Assembly (NCBI GenBank): GCA_030374765.1
Contig: JARGXX010000027.1
Location: forward strand, 620,001-684,000
Source of the DNA: Agarophyton chilense
Lineage: Eukaryota; Rhodophyta; Florideophyceae; Gracilariales; Gracilariaceae
Reading direction: 5' to 3'
DNA length: 64,000 nucleotides
Shown here: piece by piece, positions 10,448 through 21,459 of the stretch
Numbering within the stretch: the stretch's first letter is position 1
Layout of the letters: each line of letters starts with the position of its first letter
Notes under the pieces: model-generated
The model's database searches: none
What the model was told of the DNA's origin: nothing
The model's input: the letters and a program-made list of their open reading frames with translations, nothing else
Program-made: the position numbers and the translations under genes

Positions 10448-12475
10448 TTAAACCGCACGCGTCTTCTTCCAAAGCCAGTCCTTGTATTGCCCTTCTTCCA
10501 TTGCAGGGGATAATTTTTCCCACACAGCTTGATGGTAGTCGTTTATCCAATCAACTTCAGTGGCCGACAAGACATCCCACTTAATCATAGATGTGTCGAT
10601 TGGAACGTAAGTCAACCTTTCGAAAGCGAAATAAGTGTTTCCGCCAAATTGGAAATCAGTTTGGCGTTTCACAACAAAGAGAAGATTCTCAATTCGAATG
10701 CCGAAACTTCCTTCCTCGTAATATCCAGGTTCATTACTTACGACCATTCCTTCTTTCAGCTTTGCTAGATTAGAGCTTGGACGCGGAGATATACTGTGAG
10801 GGCCCTCATGAACGTTTAAGCATGCTCCAACTCCGTGCCCTGTACCATGTCTGTAGTCCAACCCAACATTCCATAGAGAGACTCGAGCCAATGAATCCAA
10901 CATGAGTCCTGTAGTGTAGTCGGGGAATACTACGGTGTCTATTCGAATGTGACCTTGTAGTACTCGAGTAAAACATTCTTTTTGATATTCAGTCGCATTT
11001 CCTCCAAGGTGAATCGTTCGAGTTACATCTGTTGTTCCATCTACATATTGACCCCCAGAGTCCAAAAGAAACACTTCGTTGTCGTCAATGTATGTAGTGG
11101 GGCCATCGCATGGGTTGTAGTGAATAACGGCACCATGGGCACCAAAACCAGCTATTGTAGGAAACGCTTCCTCCAAGAAGCCATCTTGTTCAGCTCGAAA
11201 CTCCTTCAGTTTCGAAGCGGCCTCGAGTTCAGAGATTTTTCTATCCCCGTTGTTGATAGAATTTTCCAGCCAACACAGAAAAGATGAGAGAGCAACGCCA
11301 TCGCGGATATGGGCCTCTTGCATTCCTCGTAGTTCTGCATCATTCTTGCATGCCTTTGCTAATTTAACGGGCGTTTCCTCCGAGAGAATAAACTCTCCAA
11401 GCGTTTCTCTCAGAGCAATGGAAGTAGAACTTGGATCTAGCCATACTCTTTCTTGTTTCGATGCAATATCACGCAAGTCTTGCAACACTTCTTCGTATGA
11501 AAAAATTTGTACCCCACATGAGTTTAAGAATTCAGCCACATCTTGCGAAACCTTCAATGGATTAACGTATATCTTTGCTTTCTCTTTGCTGATAAGCGCG
11601 TATGCTAGTACAACCGGGTTATGTGGAATATCGCTTCCTCTGATATTGTACAACCAACACACTTCATCAAGCATTGATAAGATCATGTGGGAACAGCCCT
11701 TTTTGGTCATTGATTCCCGCAAGGACTGAAGCTTTTCCTGGACAGTCTTACCGGCATACCGGATATCATGTACACGCACCTCACCGTGTGGAAGAGGGGG
11801 TCTGCTAGATCCCCACACCGTCTCTACAGGATTAGAAGCCAAAAAGGTGAGGCTTGTGCAGTTTTCTTCAACAAAAGCCTCTTGTAATTTGTCGAGAAAC
11901 TGCGTAGAATGCAGGAAAGGATCAATTCCTACACGGCTTCCATTCGGTAACTTATTAGCGATGAAATCGGATAATGTCGGGGTTTCCGGTAACCCAGCCT
12001 TCATCAATTTCCAATTCGAATCCAATTGCTTTTCAGCTTGCAAGAAATATCTGCCATCTGTCCAGAGGTAGGCATCTTCCAGGGTTACTAATGCCGTCCC
12101 AGCTGATCCAGTGAACCCAGAGACGAAGTTGCGGTATGCGTAGCAGGAAGGGGCGTATTCACTGAAGTGTGGGTCAACTGTTGGGATAATCATTGCATCA
12201 ACATTGTGCCTTTTGAGTTCTTCTCTCAGTGAAGCTAAGCGTGGAGATGTAAAAGGTGGAGAAGTTTGAGCAACTGCAGCCCGAATTGAAACACGCGATA
12301 TGTTGTACGAGGCGGCAAAAATATTAGGAGTCCTGGGTTTTGAAGCTCTGGATAGAAACAGAGAGCCCCCTTTAGACGAAAGCTTTGATGCTTGGAGGGA
12401 AAGAATACCAGTAAATGCCACACTGTATTGGGGTATTCTTGAGCTCGGATATGGAAATAGTAAGACCCTTTTCAT
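10448..12475 (-). CDS. Xaa-Pro aminopeptidase (aminopeptidase P, M24B), probably organelle-targeted
   Basis: 675 residues from the ATG at 12475, intronless. The frame stays open upstream to a GTG at 12544, but the ATG is the better start. Aminopeptidase P removes N-terminal residues preceding proline and uses a dinuclear metal centre. Two creatinase-N-like domains (about 78-400) precede the pita-bread M24 domain (about 405-610). All five metal ligands are present with family spacing: D472 (LLDSGG), D483 (TTDVTR), H547 (GTGHG), E582 (NEPG) and E596 (IRIEN). Residues 1-84 contain no Asp or Glu and are rich in Ser, Arg, Lys, Ala and Phe, as in chloroplast or mitochondrial presequences; the conserved enzyme starts near residue 79. 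Animal cytosolic homologues lack this leader, while plants have a plastid isoform. Targeting is inferred from composition only. Confidence 0.95.
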   Translation of the reverse strand: MKRVLLFPYPSSRIPQYSVAFTGILSLQASKLSSKGGSLFLSRASKPRTPNIFAASYNISRVSIRAAVAQTSPPFTSPRLASLREELKRHNVDAMIIPTVDPHFSEYAPSCYAYRNFVSGFTGSAGTALVTLEDAYLWTDGRYFLQAEKQLDSNWKLMKAGLPETPTLSDFIANKLPNGSRVGIDPFLHSTQFLDKLQEAFVEENCTSLTFLASNPVETVWGSSRPPLPHGEVRVHDIRYAGKTVQEKLQSLRESMTKKGCSHMILSMLDEVCWLYNIRGSDIPHNPVVLAYALISKEKAKIYVNPLKVSQDVAEFLNSCGVQIFSYEEVLQDLRDIASKQERVWLDPSSTSIALRETLGEFILSEETPVKLAKACKNDAELRGMQEAHIRDGVALSSFLCWLENSINNGDRKISELEAASKLKEFRAEQDGFLEEAFPTIAGFGAHGAVIHYNPCDGPTTYIDDNEVFLLDSGGQYVDGTTDVTRTIHLGGNATEYQKECFTRVLQGHIRIDTVVFPDYTTGLMLDSLARVSLWNVGLDYRHGTGHGVGACLNVHEGPHSISPRPSSNLAKLKEGMVVSNEPGYYEEGSFGIRIENLLFVVKRQTDFQFGGNTYFAFERLTYVPIDTSMIKWDVLSATEVDWINDYHQAVWEKLSPAMEEGQYKDWLWKKTRAV

Positions 12476-13084
12476 TGTATCTGAATCCCAATTCACGCTA
12501 GGTTTCACGTGGTCCCCCTCGACTTCTTGTTGGCCGCAGAACACGCAAATCTCACCAAGAGAACTTAACTCTAACGAGGGAGATTTTTGCAGTAGATCTT
12601 TGAAACAATCTTTTCTTTTTCAGATGATCCCTGTTCCGCAGATGGAGGGCATTTGGTTCAGAGAACAGAGAACTATGTACCATTCGTACGGAGAACTGAA
12701 ATAGAATCCCAAAAACCGGTATCACATGTACGTCTGTCGTGGATCCTCCTACACTCCACGAAAATCAAATCGCAACAAGGGTAACATATTTTTTCTGAAT
12801 CGCTGCTTTTAGCCAATTATGTAAAGAATTCTGTACTCGGAAAGGTTGTCCATATGTAGGAACTACTCAGACAACAAACTCCCACCAAAATCCAGTCCCC
12901 ATCAGCGCGTGTCTCTATGAAAAGCGTGCCAAAAAGAACCACGAAATTTAAACGCGCACAAACAATGTTCTAAACCTCACTACTAAGTCATTGATCGTTT
13001 TTAACATCTGCTTTTACAGTGTGATCTATAATCACAGACAATCATCCCCAAGAGGTGCTTTGGTTTCAAAAAGCACTCGTAACG
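12476..13084. other. 5' flank of the aminopeptidase gene, no further gene
   Basis: Contains the upstream region of the aminopeptidase gene (minus strand), AT-richer than the coding region. The plus-strand ORF 12300-12704 overlaps the transit-peptide region and is a shadow. No RNA gene or recognisable promoter motif was found. Confidence 0.4.
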
Positions 13085-14110
13085 ATGACCTGCAAACCTT
13101 TGTCACAATTTGAAAAGAGACAAATAGTGGCTCTACGCAACGAAATGATTCCTATTAGGTAAATTGCAACTAACCTTAATCGAGCTCTTTTCCCAGGGTT
13201 TGGCTTTTTGAAGCGCCATAAAAAAAACAAAGCGAACAATCACGTCCGAAATGTCCTCAAAATTAGTTAAAAAGCAAACGCTTGATACTTCGACTTGCAT
13301 CGACCGGAGAATATAGCGCGTACGAACTCAAATTGAGACTCAATTTAACCATCGGTGTAGGTGGCATCCAACAAATATTAAGGACGGAGCCAAATCTTCA
13401 ATATCAAAAGCTTTTGAGGGCTCCAAAATTGAATTTTGGACATAAAAAAGCGCTTTCATTATTAATATTAATAAGGTTGAAAACCATTGCATTATAATGG
13501 TTTTTTGTGACAAGAAAAAATTCAATTATGATGGGCTGGACGGATTGGCATATTATTGGCACTATTTACGCAAAGAACCTTGTCGATTCTCTTCTCGCCA
13601 AAATGGGCGTGGATCTGTCATAGTATGGGGAGCTATTTAGTTTTATTGTATCTCGAAGCTAATCTTTATTAGTGGCAAACAAAATGGCTTGATGTATTGC
13701 AATACTTTGGAACAGGGCTTGTTGCCGATTGTGGCTGAAACGGTTTAAGAATCATCTCCCTATATTTTTCAACAGGACAATTCATCAATTCAAATCGCAA
13801 AAGTTATGCGTGAGTGGCTAGTACAGAACCAAATTGCTTTTCTACCCTGGCTAGTAGAATATCTTGACCTAAATATAATAGAGCATGATTTGGGGGAGAT
13901 GGCCCGTAAAGTGTACGCGGTACATAATCAGTTCCAACCAGTAGAAGAGCTAAAAGCTACTATGATAGTGTTTTGGGAGAACTTGGACACTGATTGCCTT
14001 CTCAAGTTATGAAGCAGGATTAAAAGACGTCCCCTAGCTGTCATTGACACAAAAAGAGACGCCACAAGATATTTAAAGGGTCGCAGTGAGCTCTTAAAAA
14101 GCTTGTGCGA
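13085..14110 (+). pseudogene. Tc1/mariner-like transposase relic
   Basis: A start-like ATG at 13085 opens a helix-turn-helix-type N terminus (QFEKRQIVALRNEM), interrupted by a stop after IPIR. From about 13499 the catalytic core is readable: CDKKKFNYDG, DGLAYYWHYLRKEP and GSVIVWGAI, followed by a stop, then FISGKQNGLMYCNTLEQG. The second catalytic Asp is in YIFQQDNSS (about 13770) and the third acidic position is in the LDLNIIEHDLG block within 13806-14012. The spacing and order fit the DDE/D domain of Tc1-like enzymes. Several stops and frameshifts lie between blocks, so it is dead. I did not find flanking terminal inverted repeats or TA duplications. Confidence 0.8.
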
Positions 14111-15299
14111 GTTTAATTTTCGCGGTCTAGATTTTTAGTGCTGCACTGTTTTATGCATGTAGAAGAGAGCTTCGGATGTTTGATGATTGATGGCAGTGCT
14201 GTATGCTGGGGACAGGTGAGCAGTTCATCCAAAGGCCTCTTTATATTCATAGCGTTTGGCAAGAGCAACATGCCTTAAAACGAGCGGTTGTTCCAATTTG
14301 ATTTTCGGGGAGTGTATAGTGACCGAAGTTACAATAAAATATCCCCATTTTTTTCCTTTTTTTCTGTCTTTTTGTAGCTTGATACAGTCATATTTAGCCA
14401 CACGCTACTCTACTGTTGTGAAATAAGTATACAAACGGTACTTACGTTAGTTATTTGATTCTGACGTTATATAACATAAATAACGTTATAAAACGTTTGT
14501 TTTGATCAGAAAAATAAGAATGGTAGAACAAAAACGGTCACCAACCTTAGCATCACATGCCGTTTTAGTGTATACACGCCCGGCTGATTGGCCTAACATG
14601 AGGCCAGTTCCATTTTCCAAAAATTAGTAAAAATCGCTAGTTTCCATGCTGCAGCCGCGTATTCTATTTTCTAAGTAAAAAACTAATTATTTAACCATGT
14701 TCCTCCTGTTTTAAAGTACATTCTTTAGACAGTTCTCTTCAGTAACAGCAGATCAGTGGTTTCACGACCGCTCGGAGACTAATAAACACAGGGTTCAAAC
14801 CTCGCTGGGTTCAGTGTAACTCGAAAACTCCTACGGGAGCTCGACTAAATCTGAAAATCATTATGGTCTAAGAACGCATTTGCGCCCATTTGAACAGCAG
14901 ACAGAATAAGGTGACATCTGCTAAAGAGATTGGTTCGTCAGAGTCCAAAATATATCGAGCAAGTTTAATAACGTGGATTTAATTAGTAGGGGGCTTAAGG
15001 TAATTTGAACTTTTGTTTTATACTTTTAAAGAATGCCTCTAAAAAGCCTTGAAAACGCATGTTGACACACGACCATCAATGTTGTTATCTAAATAATGCT
15101 TGAAATGTGATGAATGTCACTCAGGTGATCTATAAAACACTCAAGACCGGTTCCACTGTGACATATATAAACATCCATATCATTGTACTTTTTGCATTCT
15201 GATCAAACAAATTTTGATTCGTAAGTGGTTTTGCAGACTTTGCATCGTCCTCAATATTTTTGAGACGTCAAAGAACCATCCAATTTCCTTCTTTTTTGA
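14111..15299. other. No gene; short repeat motifs
   Basis: AT-rich sequence without a supportable ORF. It holds a 22-bp motif at 14478-14499, matched at 28016-28037 (20 of 22 bases), and an imperfect copy (14589-14606) of the TGGCCTCATATGAGGCCA palindrome seen at 17384-17401. The second may mark the downstream end of the piggyBac relic that follows. Confidence 0.4.
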
Positions 15300-17212
15300 T
15301 TTGTCTCCCTTAAATGAATGCTGGTACCAGCCATATATGGGTTTTCTATTTCATCTTCCTTCTTACATTTTCTTTTCATAGTTCGAATAGCATCCCAGTT
15401 AATATCTATTAATCCGTCTGCGAGATTAAAATATGAATTATGCTATGTAAAATTCTATGTGTTTCCGTATTCGCACTTGTAAATATTCCAAGCATCAGCC
15501 ACGCACATTTCCAGCAAGTAATTATTCACTCTAAAAGACCATTCTTTCATTTCAAACTATTTTTCCATATTCAAATCATCTTGACGTGACCTATTATGCC
15601 TATCAATTCTTAAACAACAAGAATAGTACTCCTCGCAAACCTCTGGAATAGCAATAGAAAGAGGAATTTTCTTTATTGTTCCATCAGTTGTCCTCTATCT
15701 TTCACGAGAAATGGGAGTTCCTGGTTGGGTACTGCTACAAGTTCTGATGAAATATCTTCTCTCACGGTCCACCCAGAGCACAGACATCATCTTTGGATCC
15801 AATTCAGGCATTTTCGCGACCAATAAAACGTGCTGGCCTCGTGCCTTCATCGTAAGTTCGGTATGATGTTTCATAGGAAACCTTCTGGTGGCTCTTTTTA
15901 CAACTGCAATAAACCGCATTCCTCTTTTAAAAGTTCTTTCGCTGTTTCAAGAGGTGCAAAATATGAATCGGTAGAAACAATTCGATCAGTTGCGAACCAA
16001 TTTTCAACAAGTCTCATTAAAACAGCTGTTCCATGCGGATGTTGTGATTCAAAAGGCTGTACATCTGGTTGCGTAGCTCCCATCGTGATTTCTATTTTGA
16101 GAAAAATTTACTCCTTCCACAACACACTGTCTTAAATTCACAACCATTTTCAGGTTTCCTATCAAGAGCAGTGTAGTGTTGAAGTCCAATTTCAATTCAG
16201 TTCCCTCCAAGTCAATACCAACGGGACATACGTTCGTCCACGCACAAAGTGTGTGACGGAGTTACGAAAGCTTTTCGATGGTCATTTATAGCTTTCACGA
16301 ACTCAGAAACGCATGACCACCTGCGTTCTTCTGATCTTTAATCGTTTTCAGAGCCACTGAAAACGACAAATTGCCGTATATGCTGAAACCGATTTCCTGA
16401 CATGATCTTTCCGAGCTGCGGAGATTCATTATATTTAGAAAACTTGTCTTTAGACCAAATTGGTCTTCTATTTGAAAACTCAAAGCGTTTCATTAACACC
16501 ATCAAACCGAAAAACTTCAAATTTTCACCTCCTGTAGTCTGCTTTAAGCCTTTTCCTTTCAGCTGAGAGTTGGTAGATCGAAAATTTTTTGCAAATGAGC
16601 TACAGGAAACATCCACATGAATAAATCGCATGGAGGGAGTCCCGAGGGTGCATGCATGGCGGAAATAAAATCTCCAACAGGTCACGTGACTTTCCATTGA
16701 TGCATTTGCACTGGACCATTCAGAGTCAAGGATACATTTTCCGTCGTCCATTTTGTCGAATGACCTTCTACAAAGCTGTCTTGCGTGTCACTGTTCTTCA
16801 CAGTAGGAGGGCTGAACGGATTAATTGTTTGACTGTCATCGCCATCCGTTACAGTATGCTGCTCTTCATTGTTCGAAACTTCACTAGTAATAGCAGCACC
16901 ATTTATCTTTACGTTGGAATTGATGGCTTCTTGAGCAGTTTCCTGAACCGTCACATGATCCCCGGCTTTCAAATTTCAAAGTTTGAGAGTGCATACTTTC
17001 TTGCGACCAGGTAGCTCGAAGTTTATAGTGACAAAAATGTGTCTCCGATTATTTTTGACTACAACGTCCACTTTTGTAACACTTCTACTGAACAGTTTCG
17101 TCTTCCATCGCGTACCAAAGAAGCGTTTACAGTCTCTCTCTGATGTGATGAGACGCGCGCGGGTGTTTACTCTGTTTCCTACTATACGACGGGGATCCAT
17201 AGATGATGACAT
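15300..17212 (-). pseudogene. piggyBac-like transposase relic 2
   Basis: Minus-strand fragments cover nearly a whole piggyBac-type transposase. The N terminus at 17212-16976 includes KRFFGTRWKTKLFS and a VVVKNNRRHIFVTI block. One in-frame TGA near 16982 separates it from LKAGDHVTV. The core at 16751-16338 has FFGLMVLMKRFEFSNRRP and GKIMSGNRFQHIRQF. Next come TDRIVSTDSYF (16000-15960), RFIAVVKRATRRFPMKH and ELDPKMMSVLWVDRERRY (15919-15695). Finally, near 15625-15575, there is the diagnostic IDRHNRSRQDDL followed by a TAG. At least two stops and several frameshifts inactivate it. It is a different subfamily from relic 1. Palindromic repeats flank it at 14589-14606 and 17384-17401, but no TTAA-flanked terminal inverted repeat could be confirmed. 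Confidence 0.85.
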
Positions 17213-17381
17213 ATTTGATAAATTATGAAAGAATGAAGTAAAGATGATGTTCTTTACAGGTTGTGGAAGATCGTTCGTGATCTTTGAGGTTGACGCAAGA
17301 GAAGAAGAGAGTGTCGAAAACGTCTAGGCATAAAAATTTAAGAAAATTGACAAAGTTTACAAAACTTATCGATGTTGTAGT

Positions 17382-17421
17382 TTTGGCCTCATATGAGGCC
17401 AGTGATCGTATTGACACTAGT
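17382..17421 (+). repeat. 40-bp repeat with an 18-bp perfect palindrome
   Basis: 17384-17401 is a perfect palindrome, TGGCCTCATATGAGGCCA. The 40-bp unit matches 6247-6286 at 35 of 40 positions. It lies 170 bp upstream of the inferred start of piggyBac relic 2 (minus strand), where a subterminal transposon end would be expected. A degenerate palindrome copy lies on the other side of the relic. Confidence 0.65.
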
Positions 17422-18671
17422 ACAGACCGTTTTCATGATGGAAGTTTGTACATTTGCGTCATCCGAGAAAACCCATAGTGGCAGAGAGACAACAAGATCT
17501 CTGTAAACATGTCCTACAGTTACAGCGTAGATACAAGTAAATTGAGTGTGAAACACCCAGAAACAATGGCCACCATGCGTTTTATCTGCACGGATGTTTC
17601 GGTCAAAGGCTCCATGTCATTTTGATGCCACATCTGCTGCGAAACATTTACAACAGACCAACGCAACCTTTTTAAATCCTTTACACGCGCGACCTCGTTA
17701 AATTTACGAAGTATTTCTACTTCGCAACCAAACTGGAACAATTTGGCGCCTTTATGTCGCTTCCAGCATCATTAAGGAAAAAGGCACTCACTAATTCAAT
17801 CATGAACTATTATTGAACGGAAGACTTCGAAATCCTACTCTACACAGTACACCATTACAAACCGTATTCTTAGGAGGATTGGGGGCTGTTTAAAGCCGAT
17901 TTCAACCACTGAGTTGCAAAGAATGGGCGCCCTACATGTAGTCTGGAGAGCCTTATGTACAAAGTTGACAAACTTGTTTACGTCCGAAAACATACGATAG
18001 GTCCAAAGATCCACTAACAAGAGCTACGAGCTGAAATAATTTATCGCAATATACAGTCCAAAGCGCTCTCAGAAGATTTAAGGAAACCAGAAAACAGTAT
18101 GAACCCTACTACAGAAGACCAATAGCGTTCTCATGACCAGTATAAGGTAATTGGCGTTCGCAGTAGAAGGTTGGAGTCATACGTAAAAAAAAACCAAGAC
18201 ATCAGAGCACTGCAGCCAACTTCGTTTCAACCATCAAGAGCAGTAAAGAAGCAGAAAATCATATTGAATTACTTTTGAAGCGCACACTACAAATAGATAT
18301 CGTACGGCACATGAAAACGATGTCTTCCAGCATGGTGTCTGTCACTAACGTCATCAAAAAATCTTAGACAGGTAAAGAATCTCCAACCACGACAAATCTT
18401 GGGAAAAAATCGCCAAAAACTGGCAGCCTTTTTGCGGCCCCGGTACTCTTCAAACGCAGAAGAATAAGTACCATAAACTTTTGATGACCCTAATTCAGCC
18501 GTTTCTGCGGAAAATCCGCTTCGTGCGTTTGCCTCCCCTTCACTCACTAGTGCAAAGAATATACAGTCTGAATCTGGTTGTGGCCATTTGTTCGAGTTCT
18601 AAAATTCACGAAATGACAAGGCATTGCGACCATGCGAAGACGGTGCCATGAAGTAGCTAAAAGTGAGCGCG
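17422..18671. other. No gene recognised
   Basis: Short minus-strand ORFs (17520-17741, 17835-18020, 18287-18547) have no recognisable domain. They could be degraded 3' parts of the adjacent PIF/Harbinger relic or unrelated DNA. Confidence 0.4.
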
Positions 18672-19706
18672 TTAGTCGTCTGAAAAGAGCGCAAAGTGCT
18701 CGAACCCCCATTCCGCAGTTTGTCTTCTTGACAGGTTAATTTTCTGCAAGATCATATCTATTGCGTCTTCTTCAATAAACCTTGACACGTATCTTTCATT
18801 TGCTTTGCGCGCTCGTTCTAATCTTCCATTTGTATCAGTCATGTTAGAAGCAAATGCACAGTCGCCCAACAAACGGAACCCATTTGGAGTCATTTCCTTT
18901 AAAAGTCGAGGCCAATTATGACCGGAAACGCCGAAAAGAATGGAATCTTGCCGAGCCCCATGATTGTTTATAGCAGGTTGAATTAGTTCTCCGCAAAAGT
19001 TCCAAACGAAGAGGTTTGCCACTTCAACTTCTTTCGTGAACCTGCTAAAAAACGCATTCTGTACCAGACTCTCTTCTTATGAGGAACATGGCAATTGCGC
19101 GCCATCAGAGACGCCAAACATGCCGTGCAAATATTTTGCTGTCAACGGTCGTGCTTTTGACAAAAGGTTTGCGGATGATCCCATTTCAGCCGGAGATGGC
19201 TACTCTATGCGCGACAGTGCTATGACATTTGACCGCATGACGTCGTAAAATACACCCAACCCCAGATTAAACTAGTCGCTAACAGTAGCTGGAAAAATTT
19301 CAAAGATAACGCACAGGACATAAATGGCATTACCGGTACGCATATATCAAAGCAACATTCCAAGCAGGACCAAAGGAGAAAGAAGTGGCTTCCGTCCTTG
19401 TATGCTGTCTGTTTTCCTATAGGGCGAGGATGAACAGCGAGTATTGAGAATGTATTTGAAATGAGGGAGAAAAGCTGAAATCAGAGCCCGTTTAGTAGTA
19501 TTAAACGCCGTCACAAAATAGTCTTCTCCTCCACAGGACAACAGTTGATACCATGGCGTCGACGTTTGCCTCCGTATGGGTCGTAGTAACGCATAGCGAT
19601 GGTAATGTCTGGTTTTGGATATTCGGCGGCGTGAGGGTGGTGGTCGGAACACGAAAGGGATCATGCTGAAAACAGAAGTGGCCGAGCCCTGACAGAGTAG
19701 TAACAA
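18672..19706 (-). pseudogene. PIF/Harbinger-like transposase relic
   Basis: The N-terminal part is at 19706-19347: FNTTKRALISAFLPHFKY and GRKPLLSPLVLLGMLL, the pre-catalytic region of DDE_Tnp_4 (HARBI1-like) transposases. The C-terminal part at 19022-18672 has VWNFCGELIQPAINNHGARQ, then GFRLLGDCAFA and an ARKANERYVSRF to RRQTAEWGFEHFALF stretch, matching the ARxxNE and S/TAEWG blocks typical of this family. Between them, minus-strand translation of 19248-19036 shows degraded core sequence in several frames. The GD-S/A-AF block retains the expected Asp. Broken by frameshifts, hence a relic. Terminal inverted repeats and 3-bp duplications were not located. Confidence 0.8.
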
Positions 19707-20281
19707 TAGTAGGAGAGTATTATCTGGGATCTTTATCGAGTTAGAGAAGATATTTGAATAAAGAAGGCAAAGGGTTCGAAGCTTACCTTCAAGTTACGAT
19801 TGTCATTTTAGAGCACGATTCAGATCCCCGCTGTAAATGGACAATCTGCAGTTGCTCAAGATACGTTTTGGGCCGCACCTATTGGTAGATATGTGTCACT
19901 CTGCCAATTTTTTCTTTCTCCGATGACCACATTACATGATGTTCATTTCCAATCATTGACTACATGACAGCTCGCTACGCTCGTACTATTACGCTTCGCA
20001 TTTTTAACTAACTACTATTGACAAGGAAAAAATATATATATATACATTTTTTGACAACAACATTTCAATTTTTAATACGAAGCTATAGTTCTTTAAACTA
20101 CCACGCGATGGCATCCGAGCGACTTAACCAAAATATAGCTAAGTCCCAGCCAGCTCACCCCCACTCCCCAAAAAACCAATCCTAGACCAAAACCGTTTAA
20201 ATTCCTACAACCAAGTCCACTACCACTATCCAAACTCAACTTCCTTCTGATATAGGTTCCAAGCTCTAAGGTGATATTCCA
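19707..20281. other. No gene; AT-rich spacer
   Basis: AT-rich sequence with a short TA dinucleotide run around 20033-20045. It lies between the PIF/Harbinger relic and the terminal hairpins of the DIRS-type element. Confidence 0.4.
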
Positions 20282-20326
20282 GGAGACAGTTTTCTGTTAT
20301 AATGGTTTTTTCAGAAAACTGTTTCC
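20282..20326. repeat. Inverted repeat 1 at the 3' end of the DIRS element
   Basis: 20282-20296 and 20312-20326 are inverted copies that pair over 15 bases with one G-T wobble, around a 15-base loop. The inner 11 bases (ACAGTTTTCTG and its complement) pair perfectly. Part of the right arm belongs to the 16-bp sequence repeated at 24690-24705. Terminal repeats of this kind are used by DIRS-like elements in circle formation and recombination; that role here is inferred. Confidence 0.7.
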
Positions 20327-20330
20327 GAGT

Positions 20331-20365
20331 GTCAGAATTCTGCGAGTCGGGTGCAGAATTCTGAC
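20331..20365. repeat. Inverted repeat 2 at the 3' end of the DIRS element
   Basis: A perfect 13-bp inverted repeat: GTCAGAATTCTGC at 20331-20343 and its complement at 20353-20365, with a 9-base loop. It follows inverted repeat 1 by four bases. Two tandem hairpins just downstream of the recombinase stop suggest a recombination site or RNA processing structure. Confidence 0.7.
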
Positions 20366-20395
20366 GAACTGACTTAAACGAAAACGATTTTCGGC

Positions 20396-21340
20396 TTAAG
20401 TTTCCACATGATAATCCAAACCCCCAGCCCAATCTGGCGGCGGCACGTTGAAAGATGTGTATGCCCTGGTGTAAACCGCCTCAAATGACTGACCTTGGGC
20501 CGGGGATAGTTCGTTAAGCGCTTGGTATAATTTGTGTGGTTGAATATATCCCTTAAAATTCTTATCGCTTTGCCAACGTCCTCGGGTTTTATCCTGGTCG
20601 GTGAGGCGAGCATAAAGCTTATCGGTGGTCACCCCGCCGTACCTAAGCATGTGTGGAGTTATCGCGAACGGAATCCCTAGACGTTCGACGGCTCTTCGGA
20701 GACCAGCCCGAAACCGGGCTGGTTGATACGGGAAAAGAAATTCTGCTTCTGCCAACTTCCTTCTTCGAACTAACTTGTTTAACAAAACCGCAAAAAAATA
20801 CGGCCTTATCGTGACGGATTCATTACGGCCACGTTTTCCTATCGCAATGTTGAGCATACCATAGTGCGGCCGCTTTTCGGTTAGCGGCAGCATGGCGACG
20901 TCCAAGACTTTTAGCTGCAATAAATCCCCTAGCCTGAGATACCCATCAAACAGCAGCATCAATCCTACCCCCAGATCCAGATCCCCGTGCTTAAAAAGAT
21001 CCAATACCAATCCGTATACAACGATTTCCGGACACACGCCAAAATGAAGATTAGGGCACGATGCTGTCCAGCCCTGTATACTTTGATTCGTCAATACCAA
21101 TTTCCCGCTGAGTTCGGGGAGAAAAAATTGCAACACTGATTTTGCCTGAGCTACACCTCCTACCTTCAATCGTTAGTTACCATGAAAAAGATCAATGCAA
21201 TACCTCGTGAACAATTTATCAACTTCTTCTGCGTTCCTACATCGACGGCGAGCGACTGGTTGTTGCGCCAGCCACTCCACGAAATAACCAAGGTTCTTAC
21301 GGTATCTTTGCAGTGTTGCCGCTTTTACCCGTCAAGGAGC
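20396..21340 (-). pseudogene. DIRS-type tyrosine recombinase (one in-frame stop)
   Basis: The clean frame is 21169-20396 (257 residues, first codon TTG). The same frame upstream reads NLGYFVEWLAQQPVARRR, a core-binding SAM-like region, before a TAA about 10 bases above 21169, so the original protein began further up. The catalytic domain shows Arg I in DGYLRLGDLLQLKV, the H-x-x-R box in TPHMLRYGGVTTD, then GRWQSDKNFKGYIQP with the late Trp and nucleophile-position Tyr. In such elements the enzyme inserts a circular cDNA by strand exchange, in place of an integrase. Apart from the one TAA it looks complete. Confidence 0.85.
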
Positions 21341-21459
21341 TAGATCAAAAAGCCCGTGACGGTTCATTGGCTGGATTTTTCCCGCTATGGACATAAAAAT
21401 AATCCATTGTTAGGTCACCAACGAGTACCAACGCGGCAACGCGCCTTCAGATCCGGTTA

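Noticed and set aside
12476..12544. Upstream extension of the aminopeptidase to a GTG
   Set aside because: It adds acidic residues that do not fit the presequence; the ATG at 12475 is the natural start.
15000..17430. TTAA-bounded piggyBac element ends
   Set aside because: TTAA occurs on both sides, but no matching inverted terminal sequence could be aligned next to any pair.
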